Below, one piece after another: positions 52,790-62,497 of a stretch of 64,000 nt of DNA. A program made the translations under genes and the position numbers. Positions within the stretch are counted from its first letter, which is position 1. The number at the start of each line of letters is the position of its first letter. The DNA is from an uncultured Dorea sp. GTDB lineage: Bacteria > Bacillota > Clostridia > Lachnospirales > Lachnospiraceae. The notes below the pieces were generated by a model, which was given only the letters and a program-made list of their open reading frames with translations, had not been told where the DNA came from and made no database searches. The DNA lies in the NCBI GenBank assembly GCA_910584615.1, contig CAJUAM010000004.1:53797-117796 (forward strand). Reading direction: 5' to 3'.

Positions 52790-53587
52790 ATGAGATTATG
52801 CAGTATAGCAAGCGGGAGCAGCGGGAATTGTATCTATGTAGGGGATGGGAGCACACACCTGCTTGTGGACACCGGGATCAGTAAAAAAAGGGTGGAACAA
52901 GGACTTTTAGAGCTGGATGTTAAAGGAGAGGAGCTTAAAGGGATACTGATCACCCATGAACATATCGACCATATCCAGGGGCTTGGGGTGTTTGGACGTC
53001 GGTATGGAGTACCTGTATTTGCGACAAAAGGAACGATACAAGGAATTAAAAAATGCAATTCCCTCGGGAAACTTCCTGAGGGGATTCTTCATGAAATCAA
53101 TATAGATGAAGAGTTTCAGATAGGAGGTCTCAATATCACTCCCTTTGCCATCTCTCATGATGCGAGGGAACCGTCGGGTTACCGGATCATGAGCGGGGAA
53201 AAGTCTGTTGCGGTAGCGACAGACCTTGGAACTTATGATTCGTATATTATTGAAAATCTTAAGAATCTGAACGCTGTTGTACTGGAAGCCAACCATGATA
53301 TCCATATGCTGGAAGTGGGACCTTATCCCTATCCGCTCAAGCAGCGGGTGATGGGGGCTATGGGACACTTGTCAAATGAATTGTCAGGAAGGCTTCTTTG
53401 TGATATACTTCATGATGGATTAAAAGCCGTGGTGTTGGGGCATCTGAGCAAGGAGAATAATTACCCGGAGCTTGCTTATGAGACGGTGAAGCTGGAAGTC
53501 AGTCTGGGGGATAATCCCTACAGAGGAGAGGATATTCCTATTATTGTTGCGAAAAGAGATACAGTTTCGGACATTATTACGTTATGA
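52790..53587 (+). CDS. Metallo-beta-lactamase-fold hydrolase, WalJ/YycJ-like
   Basis: A 265-residue protein starting with LCSIASGSSGNCIYVGDG, with the metal motif ITHEHIDHIQG (HxHxDH), further ligands in AISHDAREPSG and NHDIHML, and VLGHLSKENN near the end. WalJ proteins are linked to cell division and DNA metabolism. It overlaps neither neighbour; the ACT gene starts 16 bases later. Confidence 0.87.
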   Translation: MRLCSIASGSSGNCIYVGDGSTHLLVDTGISKKRVEQGLLELDVKGEELKGILITHEHIDHIQGLGVFGRRYGVPVFATKGTIQGIKKCNSLGKLPEGILHEINIDEEFQIGGLNITPFAISHDAREPSGYRIMSGEKSVAVATDLGTYDSYIIENLKNLNAVVLEANHDIHMLEVGPYPYPLKQRVMGAMGHLSNELSGRLLCDILHDGLKAVVLGHLSKENNYPELAYETVKLEVSLGDNPYRGEDIPIIVAKRDTVSDIITL

Positions 53588-53603
53588 AACAAGGAGGATG
53601 AAT

Positions 53604-53876
53604 ATGAAAAAATGTATCATTACAGTAGTAGGTAAAGACAGGGTTGGAATCATAGCGAAGGTATGCGTCTATCTTGCGGAGGCGAATATCAATATTCTGG
53701 ATATATCGCAGACGATCGTGGACGGGTACTTTAATATGATGGCGATCGTGGATACGACAAAGTCGACAAAAGAGATTGCGGTTGTTGCAGGTGATCTTGC
53801 AAAGATCGGTGAGTCTATCGGAGTAAATATTCAGTGCCAGAGAGAAGAGATCTTTGAGAAGATGCACAGATTATAA
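53604..53876 (+). CDS. ACT-domain protein (UPF0237)
   Basis: A 90-residue single ACT domain ([37 protein letters not shown]). ACT domains bind amino acids or other small ligands. The start is ATG 53604 six bases after AAGGAGG; ATG 53598 is too close and TTG 53544 lies inside the preceding gene. It is paired with the UPF0210 gene at 23 bases, a very conserved duo of unknown function. Confidence 0.88.
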   Translation: MKKCIITVVGKDRVGIIAKVCVYLAEANINILDISQTIVDGYFNMMAIVDTTKSTKEIAVVAGDLAKIGESIGVNIQCQREEIFEKMHRL

Positions 53877-53899
53877 AGCATAAGAGAGGCAGGGTATCT

Positions 53900-55264
53900 A
53901 TGATCAACCAATTTGAAGTGATAGAAACACAGCAGATGATAAGTGAGGAGAATCTTGATGTGCGCACCATTACGCTTGGGATAAGCCTTCTGGATTGTAT
54001 TGATTCTGATTTAGAAAAACTGAATGAAAAAATATATGATAAGATAACGAAGCTTGCTGAGAATTTAGTAGAGACAGGGGAGAAGATTGAGCTGGAATTT
54101 GGGATTCCAATCGTAAATAAGCGTATTTCCATTACCCCTGTCGGCCTGATCGGCGGCGCGGCGTGTACATGTCCTGAGGATTATGTTTCGATCGCGCAGA
54201 CCCTTGACCGGGCGGCGAAGAAGGTGGGAGTGAATTTTATCGGCGGATATTCCGCTCTGGTATCTAAGGCAATGACGAAAAGCGATGAGATGCTGATCCG
54301 CTCGATCCCAAAAGCACTTGCCGCTACAGAGCGTGTATGCAGCTCTGTCAATGTGGGATCTACCAGAACCGGGATCAATATGGATGCGGTCCGGCTGTGC
54401 GGCGAAGTAGTGAAAGAGACTGCCGAGGAGACGAAAGACAGCGATTCCATCGGCTGCGCGAAACTTGTAGTGTTCTGCAATGCGCCGGATGACAATCCTT
54501 TTATGGCGGGAGCCTTTCTTGGTGTCACAGAGGGCGAGGCGGTGATAAATGTAGGTGTCAGCGGACCAGGAGTGGTAAAGCACGCATTGGAACAGGTCCG
54601 CGGACAGGGATTTGAAAAGCTGTGTGAGACTATAAAAAAGACAGCATTTAAAGTGACAAGAGTTGGACAGCTTGTGGCCGGGGAAGCGTCAAAGCGTCTG
54701 GGGATACCTTTTGGTATCGTAGATTTGTCCCTTGCTCCTACACCGGCAGTCGGTGACAGCGTCGCGGAGATTTTAGAGGAGATTGGTCTTGAGAGGGTTG
54801 GAGCGCCGGGAACAACGGCAGCCCTAGCCATGCTTAATGATCAGGTGAAAAAGGGCGGTGTTATGGCCTCCTCTTATGTTGGAGGTTTGAGCGGAGCATT
54901 TATTCCGGTCAGCGAGGATCAGGGGATGATCGATGCGGTAAATGCAGGTTCTCTTACGCTGGAAAAATTAGAGGCAATGACTTGTGTATGTTCTGTGGGA
55001 CTTGACATGATTGCCATACCGGGGAAAACCAAGCCTTCTACAATCTCCGGGATCATCGCGGATGAGATGGCGATCGGTATGGTCAACCAAAAGACAACGG
55101 CGGTGCGCCTCATTCCGGTTATTGGAAAGGACGTAGGCGATACGGCAGAGTTTGGCGGATTGCTTGGCTATGCCCCGATCATGCCTGTAAATGAATTCGA
55201 CTGCAGCGCATTCATCGGGAGAAAGGGAAGAATCCCGGCACCGATACACAGCTTTAAAAATTAA
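53900..55264 (+). CDS. PFL family protein (UPF0210/DUF711)
   Basis: A 454-residue protein of the UPF0210 family. Landmarks are [14 protein letters not shown] near the start, [28 protein letters not shown] and [14 protein letters not shown]. Its fold is said to resemble pyruvate formate-lyase but it carries no glycyl radical loop that I can see. The biochemical role is unknown. It probably works with the ACT protein encoded just upstream, which may sense an amino acid. Confidence 0.9.
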   Translation: MINQFEVIETQQMISEENLDVRTITLGISLLDCIDSDLEKLNEKIYDKITKLAENLVETGEKIELEFGIPIVNKRISITPVGLIGGAACTCPEDYVSIAQTLDRAAKKVGVNFIGGYSALVSKAMTKSDEMLIRSIPKALAATERVCSSVNVGSTRTGINMDAVRLCGEVVKETAEETKDSDSIGCAKLVVFCNAPDDNPFMAGAFLGVTEGEAVINVGVSGPGVVKHALEQVRGQGFEKLCETIKKTAFKVTRVGQLVAGEASKRLGIPFGIVDLSLAPTPAVGDSVAEILEEIGLERVGAPGTTAALAMLNDQVKKGGVMASSYVGGLSGAFIPVSEDQGMIDAVNAGSLTLEKLEAMTCVCSVGLDMIAIPGKTKPSTISGIIADEMAIGMVNQKTTAVRLIPVIGKDVGDTAEFGGLLGYAPIMPVNEFDCSAFIGRKGRIPAPIHSFKN

Positions 55265-55296
55265 GGCAGAATTATTATAAAAGAGAGGTAAAATGA

Positions 55297-56151
55297 ATGG
55301 GAAAAATAGCAATCGTGACAGATAGTAACAGCGGAATCACACAGCGTCAGTCAAAGATGATGGGAATCTATGTACTGCCTATGCCGTTTTTTATCAACGG
55401 AGATATGTACTTTGAAGATATCACACTTACACAGGAGGAGTTTTATCAAAGGCTTTTAGAGGATGCAGATATTTCTACCTCGCAGCCGTCTCCTGCGGAT
55501 GTGATGGAATTGTGGGATGATGTTCTGAAGGAATATGAGGAGCTTATCCACATCCCTATGTCCAGCGGCTTAAGCAGTTCCTGTGAGACAGCACTTGCGC
55601 TCGCGCAGGATTATGAGGGAAGAGTACATGTAGTTGATAACCAGAGGATCTCTATCACCCAGCGTCAGTCGGTCCTTGATGCCCTTAAGATGGTGGAGCA
55701 GGGGATGAGCGCGAAGGAGATCGTTGACGTGCTCATGAAAGAAAAGTTAGAAGCGAGCATTTATATTACAGTAGATACACTGAAGTATCTGAAAAAAGGC
55801 GGACGTGTCACAGCGGCAGGCGCGGCTCTTGGTACGGTGCTCAATATCAAACCTGTGCTTCAGATACAAGGAGAGAAGCTTGATGCATTTGCCAAAGTTA
55901 GAGGCTTTAAGGCAGCGAAAAAGAAAATGCTCGATGCCATTGAAAAAGATATTACAAAGCGTTTTGCGGGAAAAAAGGTATATCTTATGGCAGCATATAC
56001 ATGCTCGGAAGAGGAGGCAGAAGAGTGGAAGAAGGAGATAGAAGCAAGATTTCCGGGGTATGATGTGCATATGGATCCGCTTTCTTTAAGTGTGTCCTGT
56101 CATATCGGGCCAGGGTCTATGGCAGTTGCATGCTGTAAGGTGATTGATTAA
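55297..56151 (+). CDS. DegV family fatty-acid-binding protein
   Basis: A 284-residue DegV protein. IAIVTDSNSGIT, then ISTSQPSPADV and IPMSSGLSSS form the fatty-acid carboxylate site, and LKYLKKGGRVTAAGAALGTVLNIKPVL is a family hallmark. In Firmicutes FakB/DegV proteins present fatty acids to the kinase FakA. No fakA gene is in this window. AGAGAGG precedes the ATG. Confidence 0.93.
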   Translation: MGKIAIVTDSNSGITQRQSKMMGIYVLPMPFFINGDMYFEDITLTQEEFYQRLLEDADISTSQPSPADVMELWDDVLKEYEELIHIPMSSGLSSSCETALALAQDYEGRVHVVDNQRISITQRQSVLDALKMVEQGMSAKEIVDVLMKEKLEASIYITVDTLKYLKKGGRVTAAGAALGTVLNIKPVLQIQGEKLDAFAKVRGFKAAKKKMLDAIEKDITKRFAGKKVYLMAAYTCSEEEAEEWKKEIEARFPGYDVHMDPLSLSVSCHIGPGSMAVACCKVID

Positions 56152-56206
56152 AACATGGATTTACAGTTGTGATTGAGGAATGAAAGTTTACATTTGGGAG
56201 AGAGGC

Positions 56207-57064
56207 ATGATGAAAAAGGCAATTTATTACAGATTGATACTATTCTGCGCTGCGGCTGTATTCCTGGCGCTGCTTTGTACAGCGCCGTGTAAGGTATATG
56301 CGAAAGGGACTGCAGCGAAGACAGAGAGAACAGTAATAAAGATCGGGAAAAATAAAAAGACAGTCGAGACTTTAAAAGGTTCTTTTGTGAAAAAGAAGGG
56401 TATCAGATATTTTAAAAACCAAAAAGGCAAACTGGTAAAGAGCCGTTTTTTCGCTAAAGGGGGAAACATTTACTACACAGACAGCAAAGGAGTCGTTTCT
56501 CTTGGGTGGAAAAGGATAAAGGGGCATTATTATTTCTTTGACCGCAAGTCCGGCAAGATGATTTATAATAAAAAAGTTGACAGCATCGCGATAACAAAAG
56601 ATGGGATTGCCAAAGAAAGCAAGCAGAATGTATCCAGGATAAATGCTTATCTGGAGGCGCAGAAAGTTGTGCAGGCAGTTTCGAAGCCTTCTGACAGTAA
56701 GTCAAAAAAGCTATACAAAGCTTATCTTTGGATGAAGAAATTTCCGTACAGGCAATACCGGTCTATGAAAGCGGCAAAGAAGAAACATCCCAATGACTGG
56801 GATGTGGTCTTTGCAAATGATATTTTTAAAAAACACAAAGGGTGCTGTGCGTCAGAATCCTGTGCGTTTGCATATATTGCCAAAGTCTGCGGATATGAGA
56901 AGGTGACGATATGTTCAGATGGCAAGGGACTCGAACATGTGTGGGTAGACATTAATGGCAGGCTGTATGATCCGTTGTTTGCAGAGGCCAGGGGCTTTAA
57001 GAAAAATTATAATGCGAGATATACCGATTATCGGAAACATCCCGCATATAAAAAGAAACTTTGA
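56207..57064 (+). CDS. Secreted cell-wall-repeat protein with transglutaminase-like domain
   Basis: A 285-residue relative of the 16.8 kb gene. After a signal peptide (about to residue 33, KVYAKG) come repeats (RYFKNQKGKLVK, IYYTDSKGVV, HYYFFDRKSGK) and a transglutaminase-like domain. The candidate triad is Cys in CCASESCAFAYIA, His in LEHVWVDI and Asp in LYDPLFAEA. The Cys lies in an unusual CCxxxxC context, so the nucleophile is uncertain. ATG 56207 with GGGAGAGAGG replaces the longer start 56180. It sits 40 kb from the other three genes. Confidence 0.72.
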   Translation: MMKKAIYYRLILFCAAAVFLALLCTAPCKVYAKGTAAKTERTVIKIGKNKKTVETLKGSFVKKKGIRYFKNQKGKLVKSRFFAKGGNIYYTDSKGVVSLGWKRIKGHYYFFDRKSGKMIYNKKVDSIAITKDGIAKESKQNVSRINAYLEAQKVVQAVSKPSDSKSKKLYKAYLWMKKFPYRQYRSMKAAKKKHPNDWDVVFANDIFKKHKGCCASESCAFAYIAKVCGYEKVTICSDGKGLEHVWVDINGRLYDPLFAEARGFKKNYNARYTDYRKHPAYKKKL

Positions 57065-57074
57065 TCTCTTATAT

Positions 57075-57845
57075 TCAGATCTCTGGAATGAAGAACTGGT
57101 TTTCTTTCCGTTTGCCGCATACTTTTTTTAGCTTAAGCTCTGCTGCTTTTAAGATGGCAGAGCTTACATGACGCGCGCCGTGAGGGCATATGCTTACGCA
57201 CTGCATACATGATATGCAGGTTTCCTTGCTGCATTTACAAAGATTATCTGACGGGATGGCACCTACAGGACACCTGCGGGAACATATGCCGCATCCCGTA
57301 CAGCTCTTTCCTGCTTTCGGATTAAGGGGCAGGGTAGCATATGGACGGTAAGGTCTGTTTCCGGGAACAGTTATGGAAAAAGTATCCGGAAAATCTTTCG
57401 TCAGCAGAAGCTTTTGACACTGAGATGAGAATGCTTTTAGTTCTTTGATATCGTCAGGATCCGGTCTGCCTGCCCCGTATTTTGGTATGATAGAGTGCCT
57501 GGAAATGGCGGCAGCGCAACAGCAGCATAAAAACTCAGAGGACTCTGCAACATCTTTTAGTTCTATTAAAGTATCTTCATATGCACGGTTTCCGTATACG
57601 GCTATCAGTATGGTTTTTGCTCTGTTTCCATGTATCAGCCGAAACTTTGGAATGAGAAACTGCGGGATCCGTCCGCCGAAGCTTGGAACGGCAATTATGC
57701 AGATGTCCGTGTCTTTAAAAGAAATTTCTGAATCAAGATCACATAGATCAATGTAATTTTTTTCGCAGTCCCACACAGAGCAGATGATGTCAAGAACATG
57801 CTTTGTGCCGCCGGTGGGACTGAAATATAAGGCGTTGATTTTCAT
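57075..57845 (-). CDS. EFR1-type flavodoxin-ferredoxin protein
   Basis: A 256-residue protein. The N-terminal half is flavodoxin-like (NALYFSPTGGTKHV phosphate loop, then VPSFGGRIPQF and VYGNRAYEDTLIEL). The C-terminal half has two 4Fe-4S motifs (CTGCGICSRRCPVGAIP and CISCMQCVSICPHGARH). It is an electron-transfer protein of the EFR1 (flavodoxin fused to ferredoxin) group; the partner is unknown. ATG 57845 with GGAGG is used, because the longer start at 57896 has no ribosome site. Confidence 0.88.
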   Translation of the reverse strand: MKINALYFSPTGGTKHVLDIICSVWDCEKNYIDLCDLDSEISFKDTDICIIAVPSFGGRIPQFLIPKFRLIHGNRAKTILIAVYGNRAYEDTLIELKDVAESSEFLCCCCAAAISRHSIIPKYGAGRPDPDDIKELKAFSSQCQKLLLTKDFPDTFSITVPGNRPYRPYATLPLNPKAGKSCTGCGICSRRCPVGAIPSDNLCKCSKETCISCMQCVSICPHGARHVSSAILKAAELKLKKVCGKRKENQFFIPEI

Positions 57846-58016
57846 GTGTACCTCCGTATTGTGAATACTTGTATTGACTGGGATCATTTTGAGCACCCGA
57901 ATGGTGATCTGAGAGCATCATAATCTGGGGGAAAGAAAAACGCAAGTGATTTGTTTTTTGTTTTGTATATTTTTATTTGTTAATAAATTATCAGTTTTAT
58001 AGGAGGTGAATGCCAG

Positions 58017-58337
58017 ATGGCATCGAGCAAAGAATATCTGGATTATATTGTAGGGCAGTTATCTGAATTAGAGGACATTACGTATCGGGCGATGATGGGT
58101 GAGTATATCATTTATTACCGGGGCAGGATAGCGGGTGGTATTTACGATAACCGCTTTTTAGTAAAGCCGGTGAAAGCCGCGCAGGAATTTATGCCAAAGG
58201 CAGCTTTTGAAATTCCCTATAAGGGGGCGAAAGCGATGCTGATGGTCGAGCATGTGGAGGATAAAGGATACCTGAAAGATCTGTTTAACGCCATGTATGA
58301 CGAACTGCAGATGCCGAAGAAAAGGAAGAAAAGCTGA
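58017..58337 (+). CDS. TfoX N-terminal domain protein
   Basis: A 106-residue protein consisting only of the TfoX-N domain (TYRAMMGEYIIYYRGRIAGGIYDNRFLVKP). TfoX regulates competence in Haemophilus and Vibrio, but single-domain versions in Firmicutes have unknown roles. GGAGGTG precedes the ATG. It ends 6 bases from the convergent tmcAL gene. Confidence 0.85.
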   Translation: MASSKEYLDYIVGQLSELEDITYRAMMGEYIIYYRGRIAGGIYDNRFLVKPVKAAQEFMPKAAFEIPYKGAKAMLMVEHVEDKGYLKDLFNAMYDELQMPKKRKKS

Positions 58338-58343
58338 ACTTCC

Positions 58344-59645
58344 TTATTTGATCATTACGACTTGCTGTGTATATTCGTTTATAAATGGTTCCCTGTATTT
58401 TTCTGTGACGATCCGCTCATACAGATTTGCCGCAAAGATATCCCCGGCGATCATCCGCTGGGCTGTCTCAGACAGCGAATCTGCATGGGATAGTTTTGTG
58501 ATGAGCGGCGTATCGCTGTATTTTTTTATAAGAGAAAGGATTTTCAGGCCGTCTTTTCTAAATCCCAGCACTCTTGCATATTGGCAGTACCCAGCGCTTT
58601 TGTAGCTTTCCATGTGGTCTTTTTTTATGTCGAGAAGGATATGGAACAGGCACCGGCTTATGCGGGAGTAGGTCATATCTTTAGTCTTTAAAAGATTACA
58701 GAACTGGTCGATCGTGATCAGGTGATTGGCGTGGTTTAGTATCCGGTTTGCCAGCTCATCAGTGATGTCCAGATATTCACTCAATGATTCTTTTGTTTCT
58801 GTTAGGAGCTTATAGCCTAATAAGGCGGAAAAATCGTTTGAGTAAACCGGATAGCGGATCTGGTGGGTATCTTCCAGAAAATGGATACATTCTTTTGGTA
58901 CTTCACGTTCAAGCCGGAACAAAACTTCCGAGAGGCTTGGCTCATCAAACATTCCAAGATCTTTTGATTCATTGCCCTCAAGGCAGAGGGAATGCCCTGC
59001 GTGTGCAAGGAGCTTTCGGATAGCAGAGGCAGAACTGTAGCCGGAATGCAGGGAATCGTCGTGATATCCGGATACGATCCGCTTAATGGTATATGCTTTC
59101 ATGTTGCTTTTTGTCCTGCGAAGAGCTTTAATGTATTCAATGCCTAGGATATTGTTGGGCTGTTCTAATACTTTCCGGATGTTTTCATCATGGAAATATT
59201 CTAAAAGCGCCCATTGCCTGGCAAGAGGGAAGGAGATGCCCTGCGCAAGAAATCTTTTTAAAAACGTTTTATATTCTTCCGGTTCATTTAAAACCACGCA
59301 GGCGATTTTTTCCAAAATATCGTAATCGCCGCATTCGCTTCCAAAGCAGATAGAATCGACACACCTTAAATGTTCAAGAAGAGAAACGGCTCCTGTTGCG
59401 AAGTATTCCGCGCTTCCTGTAGAAAAACATACTGGAAGTTCCAGGATAAGCGGGACGCCGGCTTCTAGAGCGACTTCGGCGCGTATATGCTTCGGCATGA
59501 TAGCAGGAGCGCCCCTCTGGACAAAGTTGCCGCTCATTACTACTATCACCGCGTCGGCTTTGGTGATTTCTTTTGCTTTTCTTATATGATATAAATGACC
59601 ATTGTGAAATGGATTGTATTCTGTAATTAATCCAACAATTTTCAT
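58344..59645 (-). CDS. tmcAL: tRNA(Met) cytidine acetate ligase TmcAL
   Basis: A 433-residue nucleotidyltransferase-like protein. It starts with GLITEYNPFHNGHLYHIRKAKE (HxGH-type ATP site) and VVMSGNFVQRGAPA, and later has the NILGIEYIKALRRTKS region. In Bacillus TmcAL forms N4-acetylcytidine at the wobble base of elongator tRNA-Met using acetate and ATP. ATG 59645 with AAGGAGA is used and not the longer frame from 59705. Linkage to pta-ackA 2 kb away is probably incidental. Confidence 0.9.
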   Translation of the reverse strand: MKIVGLITEYNPFHNGHLYHIRKAKEITKADAVIVVMSGNFVQRGAPAIMPKHIRAEVALEAGVPLILELPVCFSTGSAEYFATGAVSLLEHLRCVDSICFGSECGDYDILEKIACVVLNEPEEYKTFLKRFLAQGISFPLARQWALLEYFHDENIRKVLEQPNNILGIEYIKALRRTKSNMKAYTIKRIVSGYHDDSLHSGYSSASAIRKLLAHAGHSLCLEGNESKDLGMFDEPSLSEVLFRLEREVPKECIHFLEDTHQIRYPVYSNDFSALLGYKLLTETKESLSEYLDITDELANRILNHANHLITIDQFCNLLKTKDMTYSRISRCLFHILLDIKKDHMESYKSAGYCQYARVLGFRKDGLKILSLIKKYSDTPLITKLSHADSLSETAQRMIAGDIFAANLYERIVTEKYREPFINEYTQQVVMIK

Positions 59646-59676
59646 GGGAATCTCCTTGTATATTTCTTTGAAATTT

Positions 59677-59705
59677 ATTATACTATATTTTGACAGGGTT
59701 CGCAA
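59677..59705 (-). promoter_or_regulatory. Promoter of tmcAL
   Basis: On the minus strand TTGCGA (plus 59700-59705), 17 bases, TATAAT (plus 59677-59682). It lies 32 bases upstream of the ATG. Confidence 0.6.
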
Positions 59706-59714
59706 ATCATATAC

Positions 59715-59766
59715 TCCCCGCAGCAGATGGTTAAAAAGAGTCAGAATGTCTGGGCGGGGATTTTTT
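59715..59766 (+). terminator. Orphan terminator upstream of mgtE
   Basis: A 7-bp GC-rich stem (59715-59721 with 59754-59760) is extended by an inner CAGAT/GTCTG stem, with a large loop, and is followed by six T. No plus-strand gene precedes it, so it may belong to an mgtE leader or insulate mgtE from upstream transcription. I do not recognise an M-box riboswitch. Confidence 0.65.
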
Positions 59767-59856
59767 ATATGGTCACGAATTTTGGATATGCACTAAAAAT
59801 AAATGACGGCGGACCCGGTTACAATTTAAAAGGCGAGCAGGGAAGGAGGGGGAAGC

Positions 59857-61296
59857 ATGAGTACTAACCGTGAGATCAGAGATGTCGATGCTAACGAATG
59901 GGGTGGCACAGTCGTCCGGAATGAGTCTGATCATGATTATGAAGAACGAAAAGAACTGACTATCGAACGGATACAGGAAATGCTTGACAGGCGTCAGTTT
60001 AAAGAACTGAAAGAAGAGCTGGAAAATAATATGTACCCCGTTGACCTTGCAGATATTCTGGAGGATGTAAATGAAAAGCAGCTTGTGCTGATTTTCAGGC
60101 TGCTTGTAAAAGAAGAGGCGGCAGAGACTTTTTCTTACATGAACAGTGATCTCCGCGAGGTGCTGATCGGCGCGCTGACCGATTCCGAGCTTGAAGAAGT
60201 TATGGAGGAGATGTATCTTGATGATACGGTGGATGTATTGGAGGAAATGCCGGCTAATGTGGTAGATCGTCTGCTGCTTGTGACCAATGAAGAGAAACGG
60301 ATGCAGATCAACCAGCTGCTGCAGTATCCGGAGGACAGCGCCGGGAGCGTTATGAACGTAGATTATATCGCCCTTAATAAAGAGATGACGGTGGAAGAAG
60401 CGATATTAAAGATCAGGCAGGTGGGATTGAACCGCGAGACGATCTACACTTGTTATGTGACAGAAAAAAAACAGCTGATCGGCGCGGTGGATATCAAAGA
60501 TCTCCTGACAACAGGAGAGTCCCGGCTGATTGAGGAAATTATGGATACCAATATGCTTTATGCCCATACTACTGATGATCAGGAGGAAGTGGCGAGGACT
60601 ATTATGAAATATGGTCTGATCGCCCTGCCGATCGTAGACCGTGAGCATTGTATGGTTGGTATCGTTACCGTAGACGATGCCATGATCGTTTTACAGGAAG
60701 AAGAAACTGAGGATATCAGCCGTATGGCCGGTGTCAATCCCAATGATGAATCCTATTTTGGAACAACTGTACTTGAGCATGTAAAAAGCCGTATCCCCTG
60801 GCTTTTGTTTCTTATGCTGTCCGCTACAGTAACCCAGATGATCATGAACAATTATGAGGCCGCGATCGCAGTGATGCCCCAGCTTACGGGCTTTGTTCCT
60901 ATGCTTACCGGTACAGGCGGAAACTGCGGTTCCCAGAGTTCTACTCTTGTGATCCGGGGACTTGCCGTAGGTGAGATTGAGTTCGGCGATCTTTTAAAGG
61001 TCATATGGAAGGAAATCCGCGTGGCAGTCTGTGTCAGTGTGATACTGGCAGTGGTCAATGGTACCCGTATCCTTTTGATGGGGCAGGGGGATGTATTGAT
61101 GGCTATCACTATCGGCGTAACCATGGCTTGTACAGTATTGATCGCCAAAGTAGTAGGCTGTACGCTGCCGCTGGTTGCCAAAGTAGTAGGGCTTGACCCT
61201 GCGATCATGGCAACTCCGCTGATTTCTACACTGGTCGATATCAGTACGATCAGTGTATACTTTGCGATCATAAGCGCAGTATTCCATTTACAGTAG
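59857..61296 (+). CDS. mgtE: Magnesium transporter MgtE
   Basis: A 479-residue Mg2+ channel. An N-terminal superhelical domain (about residues 30-165, with ADILEDVNEKQ and DSAGSVMNVDY) is followed by a pair of CBS domains (about 165-290) and five membrane helices (about 310-479, PWLLFLMLSATVTQMI, GTGGNCGSQSSTLVIRGLAVGEI). CBS domains gate the pore by Mg2+ binding. AAGGAGGGGG precedes the ATG. Confidence 0.95.
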   Translation: MSTNREIRDVDANEWGGTVVRNESDHDYEERKELTIERIQEMLDRRQFKELKEELENNMYPVDLADILEDVNEKQLVLIFRLLVKEEAAETFSYMNSDLREVLIGALTDSELEEVMEEMYLDDTVDVLEEMPANVVDRLLLVTNEEKRMQINQLLQYPEDSAGSVMNVDYIALNKEMTVEEAILKIRQVGLNRETIYTCYVTEKKQLIGAVDIKDLLTTGESRLIEEIMDTNMLYAHTTDDQEEVARTIMKYGLIALPIVDREHCMVGIVTVDDAMIVLQEEETEDISRMAGVNPNDESYFGTTVLEHVKSRIPWLLFLMLSATVTQMIMNNYEAAIAVMPQLTGFVPMLTGTGGNCGSQSSTLVIRGLAVGEIEFGDLLKVIWKEIRVAVCVSVILAVVNGTRILLMGQGDVLMAITIGVTMACTVLIAKVVGCTLPLVAKVVGLDPAIMATPLISTLVDISTISVYFAIISAVFHLQ

Positions 61297-61334
61297 AGTT
61301 TTCTATAAAGTGATCGATGTATTAAAAAATAGAC

Positions 61335-61374
61335 ACAAAGAAACCTTGTCCGCAGGGTTTCTTTGTATTATAAT
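61335..61374 (+). promoter_or_regulatory. pta promoter overlapped by a 14-bp inverted repeat
   Basis: TTGTCC (61346-61351), 17 bases, TATAAT (61369-61374). The inverted repeat 61335-61348 with 61353-61366 (14 bp, one G-U, four-base loop) covers the -35 and spacer. It may be the mgtE terminator, but lacks a T-tract in that direction, or an operator. Confidence 0.5.
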
Positions 61375-61414
61375 AGAGATTAGTTGAGAATAAATGGAAA
61401 GGAGTCTATATATC

Positions 61415-62419
61415 ATGGGATTTATAGATGAAATCAAAGCAAAAGCAAAGACATGCAAACAGACAATCGTCCTTCCGGAGACAGAGGATATCAGGACTTA
61501 TGAGGCGGCAGCGGCTGTTTTAAAAGAAGGAACTGCGAACCTTATCCTTGTAGGCAGCGAGGAAGAGATTGCAAAGAACAAAGGCAGTTTTGATATCAGC
61601 GGCGCAATGATCGTTGATCCTGCAAAAAATCCAAAGACAGAAGAGTACATCGCGAAGCTTGTTGAGCTCCGCCAGAAAAAAGGTATGACTGAGGAACAGG
61701 CAAGAGAACTTCTCCTTAATAACTACCTGTACTATGGAGTTATGATGGTTAAGATGAAAGATGCGGACGGAATGGTAAGCGGTGCATGTCATTCTACGGC
61801 AGATACTTTAAGACCATGTCTGCAGATCCTTAAGACAAAACCGGGTACAAAGCTTGTTTCTGCATTCTTTGTAATGGTAGTTCCGGATTGCGATATGGGC
61901 GCTGACGGGACATTTGTCTTTGCGGATTCCGGTCTTGAGCAGAATCCGGATCCGGAAAAACTTGCTGCAATCGCTCTTTCTTCCGCTGATTCTTTCAGGG
62001 CATTGACAGGAAAAGAGCCTGTAGTGGCTATGCTTTCACACTCTACAAAGGGAAGCGCGAAGCATGCAGATGTGGACAAGGTTGTTGAGGCTACACGTAT
62101 TGCCAAGGAGAATGCGCCAGAAGGGTTGATGCTTGACGGAGAATTCCAGCTTGATGCAGCGATCGTACCGGAGATCGGCCAGTCTAAGGCGCCGGGAAGC
62201 CCGGTTGCGGGTAAGGCGAACGTACTTGTATTCCCGGATCTCGATGCAGGTAATATCGGATATAAGCTTGTTCAAAGACTTGCAAAAGCAGAAGCTTACG
62301 GACCGCTGACACAGGGAATCGCAGCGCCTGTCAATGATTTGTCACGAGGATGCAGCGCGGCAGATATTGAAGGAGTAGTGGCTATCACAGCCGTACAGTG
62401 TATAGCAGAAAAAAGCTGA
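61415..62419 (+). CDS. pta: Phosphate acetyltransferase
   Basis: A 334-residue PTA_PTB enzyme that converts acetyl-CoA and phosphate to acetyl phosphate. It shows TIVLPETEDIRTYEAAA, VSGACHSTADTLRP, MLSHSTKGSAKHADVDKV and LVFPDLDAGNIGYKLVQRL. ATG 61415 behind AAAGGAG replaces the longer start at 61394, which lacks a ribosome site. It is followed, after a repeat-rich 173-base gap, by ackA, together forming the acetate branch that yields ATP. Confidence 0.96.
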   Translation: MGFIDEIKAKAKTCKQTIVLPETEDIRTYEAAAAVLKEGTANLILVGSEEEIAKNKGSFDISGAMIVDPAKNPKTEEYIAKLVELRQKKGMTEEQARELLLNNYLYYGVMMVKMKDADGMVSGACHSTADTLRPCLQILKTKPGTKLVSAFFVMVVPDCDMGADGTFVFADSGLEQNPDPEKLAAIALSSADSFRALTGKEPVVAMLSHSTKGSAKHADVDKVVEATRIAKENAPEGLMLDGEFQLDAAIVPEIGQSKAPGSPVAGKANVLVFPDLDAGNIGYKLVQRLAKAEAYGPLTQGIAAPVNDLSRGCSAADIEGVVAITAVQCIAEKS

Positions 62420-62425
62420 ACACTT

Positions 62426-62480
62426 GGCGAGGTTATTTCGAGCCTAGTGTGAAGCTTGTTCTGGCTGCAAAGGCAGGCAG
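62426..62480 (+). repeat. 55-bp intergenic repeat, copy 1
   Basis: This 55-base unit is repeated 72 bases further on with a single base difference. It begins GGCGAGGT, contains CGAGCCTAGTGTGAAGC and ends GCAAAGGCAGGCAG. Its left flank can fold (ACACTTGG 62420-62427 with CCTAGTGT 62443-62450). Confidence 0.85.
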
Positions 62481-62497
62481 AACTTCCATGACAGCCA

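Noticed and set aside
59646..59856. M-box magnesium riboswitch before mgtE.
   Set aside because: The leader is too short and lacks the conserved M-box helices; only a terminator hairpin is seen.
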